In this document: positions 17,753 to 25,892 of the stretch, in pieces
Position numbering within the stretch: position 1 is the first letter of the stretch
Layout: every line of letters begins with the position of its first letter
NCBI GenBank assembly: GCA_018608405.1
Contig: JABAZP010000023.1
Location: forward strand, 1-64,000
DNA length: 64,000 bases
Reading direction: 5' to 3'
From: Flavobacteriales bacterium
Lineage (GTDB): Bacteria; Bacteroidota; Bacteroidia; Flavobacteriales_E; Vicingaceae
Notes under the pieces: generated by a model
Told to the model about the DNA's origin: nothing
The model's input: the letters and a program-made list of their open reading frames with translations, nothing else
Database searches by the model: none
Position numbers and translations under genes: made by a program

Positions 17753-19555
17753 GTGAAAATTCCAGCAGACTTATCAGAAAAAGTAAAATCAGCTCCAAAA
17801 AAACCAGGAATTTATCAATACTATGATAAAAATGAGAAATTGTTATATGTAGGTAAGGCAAAAAACTTAAAAAATAGAGTGGCTTCTTACTTTGTAGATG
17901 ACAAAGGGAAAAGTGGGCGAATTAGATTGTTAGTAAGTAAAATAAGAGATGTAAAATATATCTTGACTGATTCAGAAATGGATGCTTTGTTACTTGAGAA
18001 CAATCTTATAAAAACTCACCAACCAAGGTACAATGTCATGCTCAAGGACGATAAAACCTACCCATGGATATGCATTAAAAATGAACCTTTCCCCCGAATT
18101 TTCAAAACGAGAACTTTAATTAAGGATGGGTCGGAATATTATGGGCCTTACGCTTCTGTGAGCATGATGAACACCATTTTAGATTTGATTCGTAAGAACT
18201 ATAAGTTAAGAACCTGTGCCTATCATCTAAGCAAAGAAAACATAGAAAAAGAAAAGTTTAAAATTTGTTTAGAGTATCACATTGGAAATTGCAAAGCTCC
18301 TTGCGAAAGTTTGCAGTCAAAGGAAGCATACGATCACAACATTGCTGAAATTAGGAACATCATTAAAGGTAATGTTAATGTGGTAAAGAACGAATTAAAA
18401 AACGCCATGAAAAAGGCAGTTGAAGAGCTCGATTTTGAAGAGGCGCAAGCTCTAAAAACTAAATTAGAAGCCTTCCAGAAATTTCAATCTAAATCGACCG
18501 TTGTTTCTCCTACCATACACAACGTAGATGTGTTTTCATTACTTGTAGACAATGATTTGGCTTACGTAAATTACATGAAAGTTAGTAGTGGTGCAGTAAT
18601 TCAAGGACACACTTTGGAATTGAAAAAGAAGCTGGACGAGTCCAAAAGTGAATTGTTAGAAATTGCGATTACAGAGATGAGAGAGCGGTTTAAAAGTACC
18701 TCAAAAGAATTGATTGTGCCTTTTGTGCCGGACTTTGAAATGGAAGGATTGAGTTTACACCAACCACAACGAGGGGAAAAGAGAAAGTTATTAGAACTTT
18801 CAGAACGAAATGCAAAGTATTTTATGCTGGAGCGCAGAAAACAGCACGAAAAAGTGGATCCAGAGCGCCATAGTAAAAGAATTCTTGAAGGCATTAAAAA
18901 AGATATGCGCTTGAGCGAATTACCTGTCCACATCGAGTGTTTTGATAACTCAAATATACAAGGCAGTAATCCTGTTGCTGCTTGTGTCGTATTTAAGAAT
19001 GCTAAGCCAAGTAAAAAAGACTATCGACACTTTAACATAAAAACGGTAGTTGGCCCTGACGACTTTGCGAGCATGGAAGAAGTGGTTTATAGACGTTACA
19101 AACGATTATTAGCCGAAGATGAGTCGTTGCCTCAACTAATTGTTATCGATGGGGGTAAAGGGCAGCTAGGTTCTTCCCTTAAAGCTTTAGAGCGTCTGGG
19201 GCTTAGAGGAAAAATTGCGATTGTTGGTATTGCCAAAAGGCTGGAAGAAATATTTTACCCAGGAGACAAATATCCTTTGTTTCTAGATAAAACTTCAGAA
19301 ACACTCAAAGTGATGCAACATCTAAGAAACGAAGCTCATCGATTTGGAATCACCTTTCACAGAAATCAGCGATCTAAAAACAGCATACAAACGGAACTTT
19401 CCAACATTGATGGGGTTGGAGAAAAGTCAATCGAAGAGTTGCTGCGAAAGTTTAAATCGGTTAAACGTGTAAAGGAGGCAAAGCTTAAAGAGTTGCAAGA
19501 AGTTGTTCCACTAAATAGAGCGCAAGCAATTTGGGATTATTTCAATAAAACCTAG
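17753..19555 (+). CDS. uvrC: Excinuclease ABC subunit C
   Basis: The dual-incision nuclease of nucleotide-excision repair. GIY-YIG domain at about residues 19-95 (GIYQYYDKNEKLLYVGKAKNLKNR), UVR motif at about 225-245 (ELDFEEAQALKTKLEA), the RNase H-like C-terminal endonuclease (about 385-530, ECFDNSNIQGSNPVAACVVF and IVIDGGKGQL) and a terminal helix-hairpin-helix region (NIDGVGEKS). 600 aa is the normal length. The start is GTG at 17753; the N-terminus aligns with family starts. It is divergent from the CarH/LitR-like gene across 144 bp, so light control of repair is conceivable but not shown. Confidence 0.96.
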   Translation: MKIPADLSEKVKSAPKKPGIYQYYDKNEKLLYVGKAKNLKNRVASYFVDDKGKSGRIRLLVSKIRDVKYILTDSEMDALLLENNLIKTHQPRYNVMLKDDKTYPWICIKNEPFPRIFKTRTLIKDGSEYYGPYASVSMMNTILDLIRKNYKLRTCAYHLSKENIEKEKFKICLEYHIGNCKAPCESLQSKEAYDHNIAEIRNIIKGNVNVVKNELKNAMKKAVEELDFEEAQALKTKLEAFQKFQSKSTVVSPTIHNVDVFSLLVDNDLAYVNYMKVSSGAVIQGHTLELKKKLDESKSELLEIAITEMRERFKSTSKELIVPFVPDFEMEGLSLHQPQRGEKRKLLELSERNAKYFMLERRKQHEKVDPERHSKRILEGIKKDMRLSELPVHIECFDNSNIQGSNPVAACVVFKNAKPSKKDYRHFNIKTVVGPDDFASMEEVVYRRYKRLLAEDESLPQLIVIDGGKGQLGSSLKALERLGLRGKIAIVGIAKRLEEIFYPGDKYPLFLDKTSETLKVMQHLRNEAHRFGITFHRNQRSKNSIQTELSNIDGVGEKSIEELLRKFKSVKRVKEAKLKELQEVVPLNRAQAIWDYFNKT

Positions 19556-19625
19556 ACGACTGCATTAAATATTATGCTTTGCGAACGATTTTTTTATGGA
19601 ACTGTTCCTCAATTGAATTAATACA

Positions 19626-22067
19626 ATGACCGCCCTCCAACAAATAGAAAATTGGTTTTCAGCTAAAAAATGGAAGGTATTTCCATTTCAAAAACAAACA
19701 TGGAAAGCATACTTGGACGGAAAAGATGGAATGTTAAATGCTCCAACAGGATCCGGAAAAACCTATGCTGTTGGCCTCGGAATATTAGCAGAGTATTTAG
19801 AAAACCAAGACTCGAAAGACCACCAAACAGGAATTCAAGCCGTTTGGATCACGCCTATTCGTGCTTTAGCAAAAGAGATTGAGTTTGCATTAACTGCCGC
19901 ATGTGCAGAGTTAAATGTTCCTTGGGAAGTAGCGAAACGAACTGGAGATACAACCGCTGCTCAACGCGCCAAACAAAAAAAGAAGCTTCCTCAAATACTC
20001 ATTACAACACCAGAAAGTTTGCAGCTTTTACTGGCGAGCAAAGGCTATCAAAAACAATTTGAAAGCCTCAAGTGCATTGTAAATGACGAATGGCACGAAC
20101 TACTTGGAACCAAACGTGCTGTTCAAATGGAGTTGGCCCAATCTCGATTAAAAAGAATTTGTCCTAGGCTAAAAATATGGGGAATCTCTGCCACCATAGG
20201 TAACATGGAAGAAGGAATTGAAGTGCTTTTGGGGGATGATTTTCAGCATGGGAATCATGAATTAGTCATTGCCAATATCAAAAAGAAGATTGACTTGGAA
20301 ACCTTAATTCCCGAAGAAGTAGAAAAGTTCCCTTGGGCCGGGCATTTGGGGATAAAAATGTTAAAGCAAGTTGTTCCAGTTATTCGCAAGAGCAAAACCA
20401 CCCTCATTTTCACCAATACACGTTCTCAATGCGAAATTTGGTACCAACGACTGTTAGAAGAGGAGCCAGATTTGGCCGGACAAATAGCCATGCATCACGG
20501 ATCTATTGGAAAAGAAATCAGAGAGTGGGTAGAAGACGCTTTACATACAGAAAAATTGAAGGCAGTAGTTTGCACCTCTAGTTTAGATCTAGGTGTTGAC
20601 TTTAGGCCGGTTGAAACCATCATTCAAATTGGAAGTCCAAAAGGAGTTGCTCGGTTTTTACAAAGAGCTGGGCGAAGCGGACACCAGCCTGGAGCAACTT
20701 CGAAAATCTACTTTGTACCAACCCATTCGCTAGAAATAATTGAATCGGCTGCTTTGGGCCAAGCCATGAAGGAGGACCTGATGGAACGCAGAATTCCTTA
20801 TTTCCGTTCTTTCGATGTGCTGATTCAATATTTAGTTACTCTCGCTGTATCAGACGGCTTTAAACCAGAAGATATTTATCCGGAAATCAAATCTACCTTT
20901 AGCTATGCTACTCTTTCTAATCAGGAATGGAGCTGGGTACTGCAGTTTATTGTGAACGGAGGTAACTCACTGGACAATTACGATGAATATAAAAAAGTAA
21001 TAGTCGACGAAAACGGAAGCTACCGAGTTGTTGATCGAACGATAGCTACTAGGCATCGTCTTTCAATGGGAACAATTGTGAGCGAACCTGATATTAAAAT
21101 CACCTTCATGAGCGGTAAATATATTGGCACCATTGAAGAGTATTTTATGGCATCGTTGAAACCCGGAGCTGTTTTCTCTTTTGCCGGAAGAAATTTGGAA
21201 TTCGTTCAACTAAAGGGAACCACTGGAATCGTAAAACTTTCCAAAGAAAAAAATGCCAGAGTTCCATCTTGGAAAGGCAGCAGAATGCCGCTGTCTTCTC
21301 AGCTTTCAGAAATGTTGCGAACAAAGATTATGGAATGCCAAACCAACCCTGATTCACAAATTGAGTTGAGGAGCATGGCGCCGCTAATTCAGATGCAGGC
21401 AGAACGATCTCATGTGCCACAAAAAGATGAGTTTTTAATCGAAACCTTTGAAAGCAAAGATGGATACCATGCTTATTTCTATCCATTTGAAGGGCGGTTT
21501 GTACACGAAGGTATGGCAGCTGTTATTGGCTACCGACTTTCTCTGCTTCAGCCCATTAGTTTCTCTATTGCGCTAAATGATTATGGCTTTGAGTTGCTCT
21601 CGGATCAGCCCATTCCATTAGAGCAAGCGTTAGACAATAATATTTTTACAGCTGACCATTTGTTCGATGACATCCAAGCCTCAGTAAATTCGACTGAAAT
21701 GGCTAGAAGGAGGTTTAGAGATATCGCCTCTATTTCAGGACTAATTTTTAGAGGTTTTCCGGGGAAAAACAAAAAAGACAAACATATTCAGGCATCGTCA
21801 CAATTATTTTTCGATGTATTCGCCGATTACGAAAAGCATAACCTTTTGTATTTGCAGGCATACGAGGAAGTAATGGAGTTTCAGTTGGAAGAAACAAGAA
21901 TGCAAGCGGCGATGAATAGAATAGCTGCACAAACTATAGTTGTTAAACAACTTAACAAACCCAGTCCCTTCTCTTTTCCAATAATGGTAGACCGTTTAAA
22001 CAGAGAGAAACTAAGCTCCGAAAAGTTGGAAGATAAAATTCGCAAGATGAAGTTAGATTTCGATTAA
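19626..22067 (+). CDS. Ligase-associated DNA-damage-response DEXH-box helicase (Lhr-like)
   Basis: An 813-aa superfamily 2 helicase: Walker A APTGSGKT at about 40-47, the DEWH box in VNDEWHEL (about 154), motif III SAT, and the C-terminal helicase domain with QRAGRSGHQPG (motif VI). The region after residue 430 is the Lhr-type accessory module. This subfamily is usually encoded with an ATP-dependent DNA ligase, a metallo-beta-lactamase exonuclease and the PdeM phosphoesterase. Here only PdeM is present, 8.5 kb away; ligase and exonuclease must be elsewhere or missing. Confidence 0.9.
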   Translation: MTALQQIENWFSAKKWKVFPFQKQTWKAYLDGKDGMLNAPTGSGKTYAVGLGILAEYLENQDSKDHQTGIQAVWITPIRALAKEIEFALTAACAELNVPWEVAKRTGDTTAAQRAKQKKKLPQILITTPESLQLLLASKGYQKQFESLKCIVNDEWHELLGTKRAVQMELAQSRLKRICPRLKIWGISATIGNMEEGIEVLLGDDFQHGNHELVIANIKKKIDLETLIPEEVEKFPWAGHLGIKMLKQVVPVIRKSKTTLIFTNTRSQCEIWYQRLLEEEPDLAGQIAMHHGSIGKEIREWVEDALHTEKLKAVVCTSSLDLGVDFRPVETIIQIGSPKGVARFLQRAGRSGHQPGATSKIYFVPTHSLEIIESAALGQAMKEDLMERRIPYFRSFDVLIQYLVTLAVSDGFKPEDIYPEIKSTFSYATLSNQEWSWVLQFIVNGGNSLDNYDEYKKVIVDENGSYRVVDRTIATRHRLSMGTIVSEPDIKITFMSGKYIGTIEEYFMASLKPGAVFSFAGRNLEFVQLKGTTGIVKLSKEKNARVPSWKGSRMPLSSQLSEMLRTKIMECQTNPDSQIELRSMAPLIQMQAERSHVPQKDEFLIETFESKDGYHAYFYPFEGRFVHEGMAAVIGYRLSLLQPISFSIALNDYGFELLSDQPIPLEQALDNNIFTADHLFDDIQASVNSTEMARRRFRDIASISGLIFRGFPGKNKKDKHIQASSQLFFDVFADYEKHNLLYLQAYEEVMEFQLEETRMQAAMNRIAAQTIVVKQLNKPSPFSFPIMVDRLNREKLSSEKLEDKIRKMKLDFD

Positions 22068-22112
22068 TTACCTTATTTTTGATGACATGTTAATTATTAG
22101 TTTATCAAAAAA

Positions 22113-22526
22113 ATGGATAAAAATATAGTTTACGAACTCGAAAAGACACTGCACGAAATCAATAGTCAGACCTTAGCTCTTTTTCGTGAAAAAAAATTCC
22201 CTGTTTCAAAGGAGCAATGGCTAATTCTAAAACGAATATCTGAAGAAGAAGGTTCTAGTCAAAAAGACATTGCAAAAGATACGTTTAAAGACCCAGCTGC
22301 ATTAACAAGAATGCTCGACTTACTTGCCAAAAAAGGGTTTGTGCAAAGAAAAGGATCGAAGCGCGATCGAAGAACGTTTGATGTGTACTTGACAGTGGAG
22401 GGTAACAGGTTAGTCAATAGAATACGTCCAATTCTTGAAAACCTTAACCTGACTGTTTCAAGAAAGTTAAGCGCAAGAGATAAAACGTACCTATTTGAAA
22501 TTCTTGCCAAGGTTCAAGCCCACTAA
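22113..22526 (+). CDS. MarR-family transcriptional regulator
   Basis: A 137-aa winged-helix protein. The DNA-binding part shows SSQKDIAKDTFKDPAALTRMLDLLAKKGFVQRKGSKRDRRTFDVYLT, with the DxRxxxxxLT wing motif in slightly altered form (DRRTFDVYLT). MarR proteins are dimeric regulators that often respond to phenolic or oxidative ligands. A 9-bp inverted repeat lies just downstream, before the methyltransferase gene, which may be its target. Confidence 0.88.
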   Translation: MDKNIVYELEKTLHEINSQTLALFREKKFPVSKEQWLILKRISEEEGSSQKDIAKDTFKDPAALTRMLDLLAKKGFVQRKGSKRDRRTFDVYLTVEGNRLVNRIRPILENLNLTVSRKLSARDKTYLFEILAKVQAH

Positions 22527-22554
22527 CTTACTATTCAGCAACGGAACAAATCTA

Positions 22555-22615
22555 TTCATACACTAATTTAACACCCTCTTCTAGCGAACAAATAGATGAT
22601 TGCATTGTGTATGAA
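22555..22615. repeat. Inverted repeat between marR and the methyltransferase gene
   Basis: TTCATACAC (22555-22563) and GTGTATGAA (22607-22615) are perfect complements with a 43-nt loop. A shorter nested pair (ATCTATT / AATAGAT) adds to the symmetry. It may be a regulator site or an RNA structure in the leader of the methyltransferase gene. Confidence 0.4.
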
Positions 22616-22670
22616 CAGAAACGACAAACCAGTTTATTAAACATTGAATGTATCAGCATAATTAAAAGAA

Positions 22671-23333
22671 ATGAAAACGATTATACTTCTAAGTTTTGCA
22701 TTTGCCCTTGCAGCTTGCGAAAACTCTCAGCACAAAAGCCTTTCGGCAAATTATCATATGCACAAAAGCTCATTCGAAGAATTAGTTGAAAAATTTGAAA
22801 ACCCGGAAAGAGATCAATGGCAAAAACCTGATTTGGTAATAGAAAAACTAGGGGATATTAAAGGTAAAAAAATTGCTGACATCGGAGCGGGAACAGGATA
22901 CTTTAGCAGGAGGTTGGCTCAAAAAGGAGCTTCTGTATTAGCGTTAGACATAGACGAACAGTTTCTAAACTTCATTAACACCCACTCATCTGACAGTTTA
23001 ACTATTGTTACAAGAAAGATTCCTTTTAATAGCCCCCAACTTGATAGTGCAGAAGTTGATGCAGTAATTGTAGTGGACACATACCACCACATTGAGAATC
23101 GGTACGACTACTTTAGAGATGTTTGGAGAGGAATGAAAGCTGGTGGACAATTGATGGTTGTGGATTTTAAGAAAAAAAAGACACCACACGGACCCCCAAC
23201 CAAAATGAGAGTTGAAGGGTTTGATGTAATGAGAGAATTGCAGAAAGCCGGATTTATAAAGGTTGTGATTGATACAAAGACTCTTGATTATCAGTATATC
23301 ATAATGGCTAAAAAGTATGAAAAAGCGACATAA
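22671..23333 (+). CDS. Class I SAM-dependent methyltransferase with lipoprotein signal
   Basis: The methyltransferase core begins around residue 60: motif I ADIGAGTGYFSRRL, then LALDID, and VVDTYHHIENR as the post-motif region. Unusually, the N-terminus (MKTIILLSFAFALAAC) is a clean lipoprotein signal with the LAAC lipobox at about 13-16. If exported, the enzyme would sit where SAM is not normally available. Either the signal is real and the domain has another role, or translation starts downstream. The substrate is unknown. A strong hairpin follows the stop codon. Confidence 0.82.
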   Translation: MKTIILLSFAFALAACENSQHKSLSANYHMHKSSFEELVEKFENPERDQWQKPDLVIEKLGDIKGKKIADIGAGTGYFSRRLAQKGASVLALDIDEQFLNFINTHSSDSLTIVTRKIPFNSPQLDSAEVDAVIVVDTYHHIENRYDYFRDVWRGMKAGGQLMVVDFKKKKTPHGPPTKMRVEGFDVMRELQKAGFIKVVIDTKTLDYQYIIMAKKYEKAT

Positions 23334-23337
23334 AAAA

Positions 23338-23362
23338 CCCAAGTTTGAAAAACAAACTTGGG
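23338..23362. terminator. Strong hairpin after the methyltransferase gene
   Basis: CCCAAGTTTG and CAAACTTGGG form a perfect 10-bp stem with a 5-nt A loop, five bases after the stop codon. On the plus strand it is not followed by T's, but on the minus strand it is followed by TTTTTT, so it would terminate minus-strand transcripts best and may act in both directions. Confidence 0.75.
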
Positions 23363-23370
23363 CTAATTAA

Positions 23371-23428
23371 CACAGAGTACTATGAATTACTAATTGGCTA
23401 CTACTACCTTTATGAAAACTACTCTGTG
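23371..23428. repeat. Long-range inverted repeat in a 0.5-kb intergenic region
   Basis: CACAGAGTA (23371-23379) and TACTCTGTG (23420-23428) are perfect complements with 40 bases between. The region 23334-23852 otherwise holds the hairpin above, a tiny ORF on the minus strand and AT-rich sequence; I see no other gene in it. Confidence 0.4.
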
Positions 23429-23442
23429 GTCTTATAAATTCT

Positions 23443-23526
23443 TTAATTAAATATTAAAATTAATAAAAAAACAATACTTATCACAATTAACTGAAATAAT
23501 CCTAAAACTGAGTGTCTTGTCTTCAT
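23443..23526 (-). CDS. Possible 27-aa single-span membrane peptide
   Basis: A short frame from ATG 23526 encodes MKTRHSVLGLFQ followed by a hydrophobic stretch of about 15 residues (Leu, Ile, Val, Phe) and ends at TAA. A charged N-terminus followed by one membrane span is typical of bacterial small membrane proteins. A small hairpin (ACCTTT/AAAGGT, 23544-23559) lies 18 bases upstream. The terminator at 23362-23338 would end its message. In AT-rich DNA such an ORF can also occur by chance. Confidence 0.3.
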   Translation of the reverse strand: MKTRHSVLGLFQLIVISIVFLLILIFN

Positions 23527-23852
23527 GAGTGCTTTTATACGTTACCTTTATTTAAAGGTTACAAGTATATTTTATATTTTTTAGTTAAAGAATAAAACAC
23601 ATTGATTATAAGCGATCAAGAACCTAAATCCTTTTCAACCCTAATAATAGTAACGTCTACAGGCTTTGTTAGCAATTTAATTTAGTACTAATCTTCATGG
23701 TGACTTTGACTCCAAAAGTATACAGCAGTGTATTTGAAGTAAAAAGGACAAATTCCTAATAATAATTACAACACTAAAAATGGACTCCTAGTTTTTTTAG
23801 AATAAAAAACGAAGTGTTCCTAAGGCTGACATTCTGTTGTAATTTTACGTGT

Positions 23853-24134
23853 ATGAACTTCAAAATAGAACGAAACGGATCAAAAGGTGCAGCATATTTC
23901 ACCGAAGATGGCTCCCGTATAGCCGAAATGACCTACTCTATCGCTAGCAGTGAACTAATAATTATTGACCATACTATGGTGGATATTAGTTTAAAAGGGC
24001 AGGGTGTTGGGAAAAAACTACTTCTGTCTATTGTTGAGAAAGCTAGAAAAGAGGATTTTAAAATTTTACCTCTCTGCCCTTTCGCAAAGTCTTTATTTAA
24101 TAAATTGGATGACATTAAAGATGTTTTAAAATAA
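23853..24134 (+). CDS. Small GNAT-type N-acetyltransferase (YjdJ/Gtn-like)
   Basis: 93 aa from ATG 23853; the longer frame from 23814 adds 13 residues of no family value. The protein has the compact acetyltransferase fold of the GCN5-related YjdJ type: GSRIAEMTYSI, then IIDHTMVDISLKGQGVGKKLLLSIVEKA with the acetyl-CoA loop GQGVGKKL, and PLCPFAKSLFNK near the end. The substrate is unknown. Its stop is directly followed by the 2'-5' RNA ligase-like gene. Confidence 0.85.
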   Translation: MNFKIERNGSKGAAYFTEDGSRIAEMTYSIASSELIIIDHTMVDISLKGQGVGKKLLLSIVEKARKEDFKILPLCPFAKSLFNKLDDIKDVLK

Positions 24135-24135
24135 T

Positions 24136-24681
24136 TTGCTGGTGCACAAATACTTCTTAGCTATTCTTCCTCCAGAAAAAATTGCTACTGAAATAGTTGC
24201 TTTTCAAAAAGAAATTGAAGATGAGTTTGGTGCGATTCACGCTCAGAAAACTCCACCACACATCACTATTATTCCTCCTTTTGAGTGCGCCCCTGAAAAG
24301 CTATCCGAACTTACTAGCATGTTAGCCCTGTTTTTAAAAGGAAAGGCAACAGATGACATGATAATAGAGCTAAACAACTTTCAGCGCTTTGAAAGTAGAA
24401 CCTTATTTGTAGATGTTGCGAAGAACGACGAATTTGAAATGCTTTGCAAAGAGTTAAAGATTCTCTTCAACCAACAGAAAATAATTAAACAGCGAGTAGA
24501 AAAGCACTACTTTGTCCCACACATTACCATTGCCAACAAGGACATAAAAAAGCGAGACTTTAAGGTAGCTTGGGAAAACTTCAAAGAACGAGAGTACCGA
24601 AGAGAATTTAGTCTTAAAAGCTTGGTTGTTTTAAAGCTGATTGAGAAGCAATGGACGGTAATGAATGAAATCCAATTTTAA
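24136..24681 (+). CDS. 2'-5' RNA ligase / 2H phosphoesterase superfamily protein
   Basis: Two HxT motifs define the 2H fold: PPHITIIPPF (about residues 42-51) and VPHITIANKD (about 123-132). Members hydrolyse 2',3'-cyclic phosphates or related linkages in RNA or nucleotides. Length 181 aa is normal. The frame starts at TTG 24136 or GTG 24142; there is no ATG and the upstream stop is one base away, so a non-ATG start is needed. Coupled to the GNAT gene before it. Confidence 0.85.
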   Translation: MLVHKYFLAILPPEKIATEIVAFQKEIEDEFGAIHAQKTPPHITIIPPFECAPEKLSELTSMLALFLKGKATDDMIIELNNFQRFESRTLFVDVAKNDEFEMLCKELKILFNQQKIIKQRVEKHYFVPHITIANKDIKKRDFKVAWENFKEREYRREFSLKSLVVLKLIEKQWTVMNEIQF

Positions 24682-24725
24682 TTCGAACGAATTCAACTTA
24701 ACTTCGTTTTCCTAAAAAACGATAA

Positions 24726-25682
24726 ATGATAGATGTATTAATTATTGGTGCCGGACCTATAGGAATTGCTTGTGGATTGGCTGCCAAGAAAAAGGGGCTG
24801 AGTTCTATAATTATTGAAAAAGGAACGCTTGTAAATTCTCTGTATAATTATCCAGTAAGCATGACCTTCTTTTCCACTTCGGAAAAGTTAGAAATTAATG
24901 AAATCCCTTTTATCAGCAATAACTCGAAACCAACTAAACAAGAGGCCTTAGAGTATTATAGGAGGGTTGCTAAATCCAACTCCTTAAAAATTAATCTTTA
25001 CGAAGAAGTCCAGAGTGTTAAAAAGGAAAAGCACTTTAAGGTAACAACAAGCGCTAGCGACTACGAAGCAAAAAATGTAGTTATTGCTACTGGATTTTAT
25101 GACCTTCCAAACTTATTGAATGTAGACGGAGAAAGCCTTCCGAAGGTAAAGCACTACTATGGTGATCCGCATGAATATGCCTTTATGAAAACCATAATCG
25201 TGGGTGCAAGCAATTCAGCTGTAGATGCCGCCTTAGAGATTTATCGCAAAGGCGGTGACGTTGCTATGGTAGTTAGAAAAGAGGCAATTGGAGAAAGAGT
25301 AAAATATTGGGTTAAACCCGATATAGAAAATAGAATTAAAGAAGGAAGCATATCTGCCTTTTTCAACTCTGAAATTACTAATATTGGCCCTAAAGAGGTA
25401 AAAATTGATACTCCAGAAGGGGAACGGAAGTTAGAGAACGATTTTGTTTTGGCATTAACTGGATACCAACCGAACCTGGACTTTCTTGAAAAAATTGGAA
25501 TCTCTGTAAATCACAAGGAACACAAAAAACCAATATATAATCCTAATACAATGGAAACAAACGTAGAAGGTGTCTACTTGGCAGGTGTAATATGTGGTGG
25601 AATGAAAACAAGTGAATGGTTTATTGAGAACTCTCAAATTCATGCCGAAAAAATCATGAATCATATAGTACCGAAGGGTTAA
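24726..25682 (+). CDS. ypdA: YpdA-family FAD/NAD(P)-dependent disulfide reductase
   Basis: 318 aa with two Rossmann motifs, IGAGPIGIACGL at residue 7 (FAD) and VGASNSAVDAALE at about 160 (NADPH), and the family segment YNYPVSMTFFSTSEKLEI. YpdA reduces the oxidised form of bacillithiol in Firmicutes, and homologues are common in Bacteroidota. No thioredoxin-reductase-like CxxC is present, as expected for the family. Role in low-molecular-weight-thiol redox balance is inferred from family. Confidence 0.88.
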   Translation: MIDVLIIGAGPIGIACGLAAKKKGLSSIIIEKGTLVNSLYNYPVSMTFFSTSEKLEINEIPFISNNSKPTKQEALEYYRRVAKSNSLKINLYEEVQSVKKEKHFKVTTSASDYEAKNVVIATGFYDLPNLLNVDGESLPKVKHYYGDPHEYAFMKTIIVGASNSAVDAALEIYRKGGDVAMVVRKEAIGERVKYWVKPDIENRIKEGSISAFFNSEITNIGPKEVKIDTPEGERKLENDFVLALTGYQPNLDFLEKIGISVNHKEHKKPIYNPNTMETNVEGVYLAGVICGGMKTSEWFIENSQIHAEKIMNHIVPKG

Positions 25683-25781
25683 GAAGGGAAAGACTCCCTA
25701 TTCTCTCTCCAATTCCCAATAGAATCGAGGCTCTTCTATCTCAACCCATACTTTACCCAGCGTCAGTTTTTAATCTCGTCT

Positions 25782-25795
25782 GAGAATCGATTCTC
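25782..25795. promoter_or_regulatory. Perfect 14-bp palindrome upstream of the Y-polymerase gene
   Basis: GAGAATCGATTCTC is fully self-complementary and sits about 100 bp before the polymerase start. It shares the AATCG/CGATT core with the inverted repeat at the crt promoter. Possible regulator site. Confidence 0.35.
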
Positions 25796-25857
25796 TAACC
25801 TTTTCATAAAATATTTTCTTTGCAAATAGAATCAAAATCTAAAATTTTGATTATTTT

Positions 25858-25892
25858 ATTGTCAAAATATTGACGTTAAAATTGTCAAAATA
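25858..25892 (+). promoter_or_regulatory. Twofold direct repeat abutting the Y-polymerase start
   Basis: ATTGTCAAAATA occurs at 25858-25869 and again at 25881-25892, immediately before the ATG. The first copy also forms half of GTCAA-N4-TTGAC (25861-25874). The 23-bp period is about two helical turns, as expected for a cooperative DNA-damage-type operator. Confidence 0.5.
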
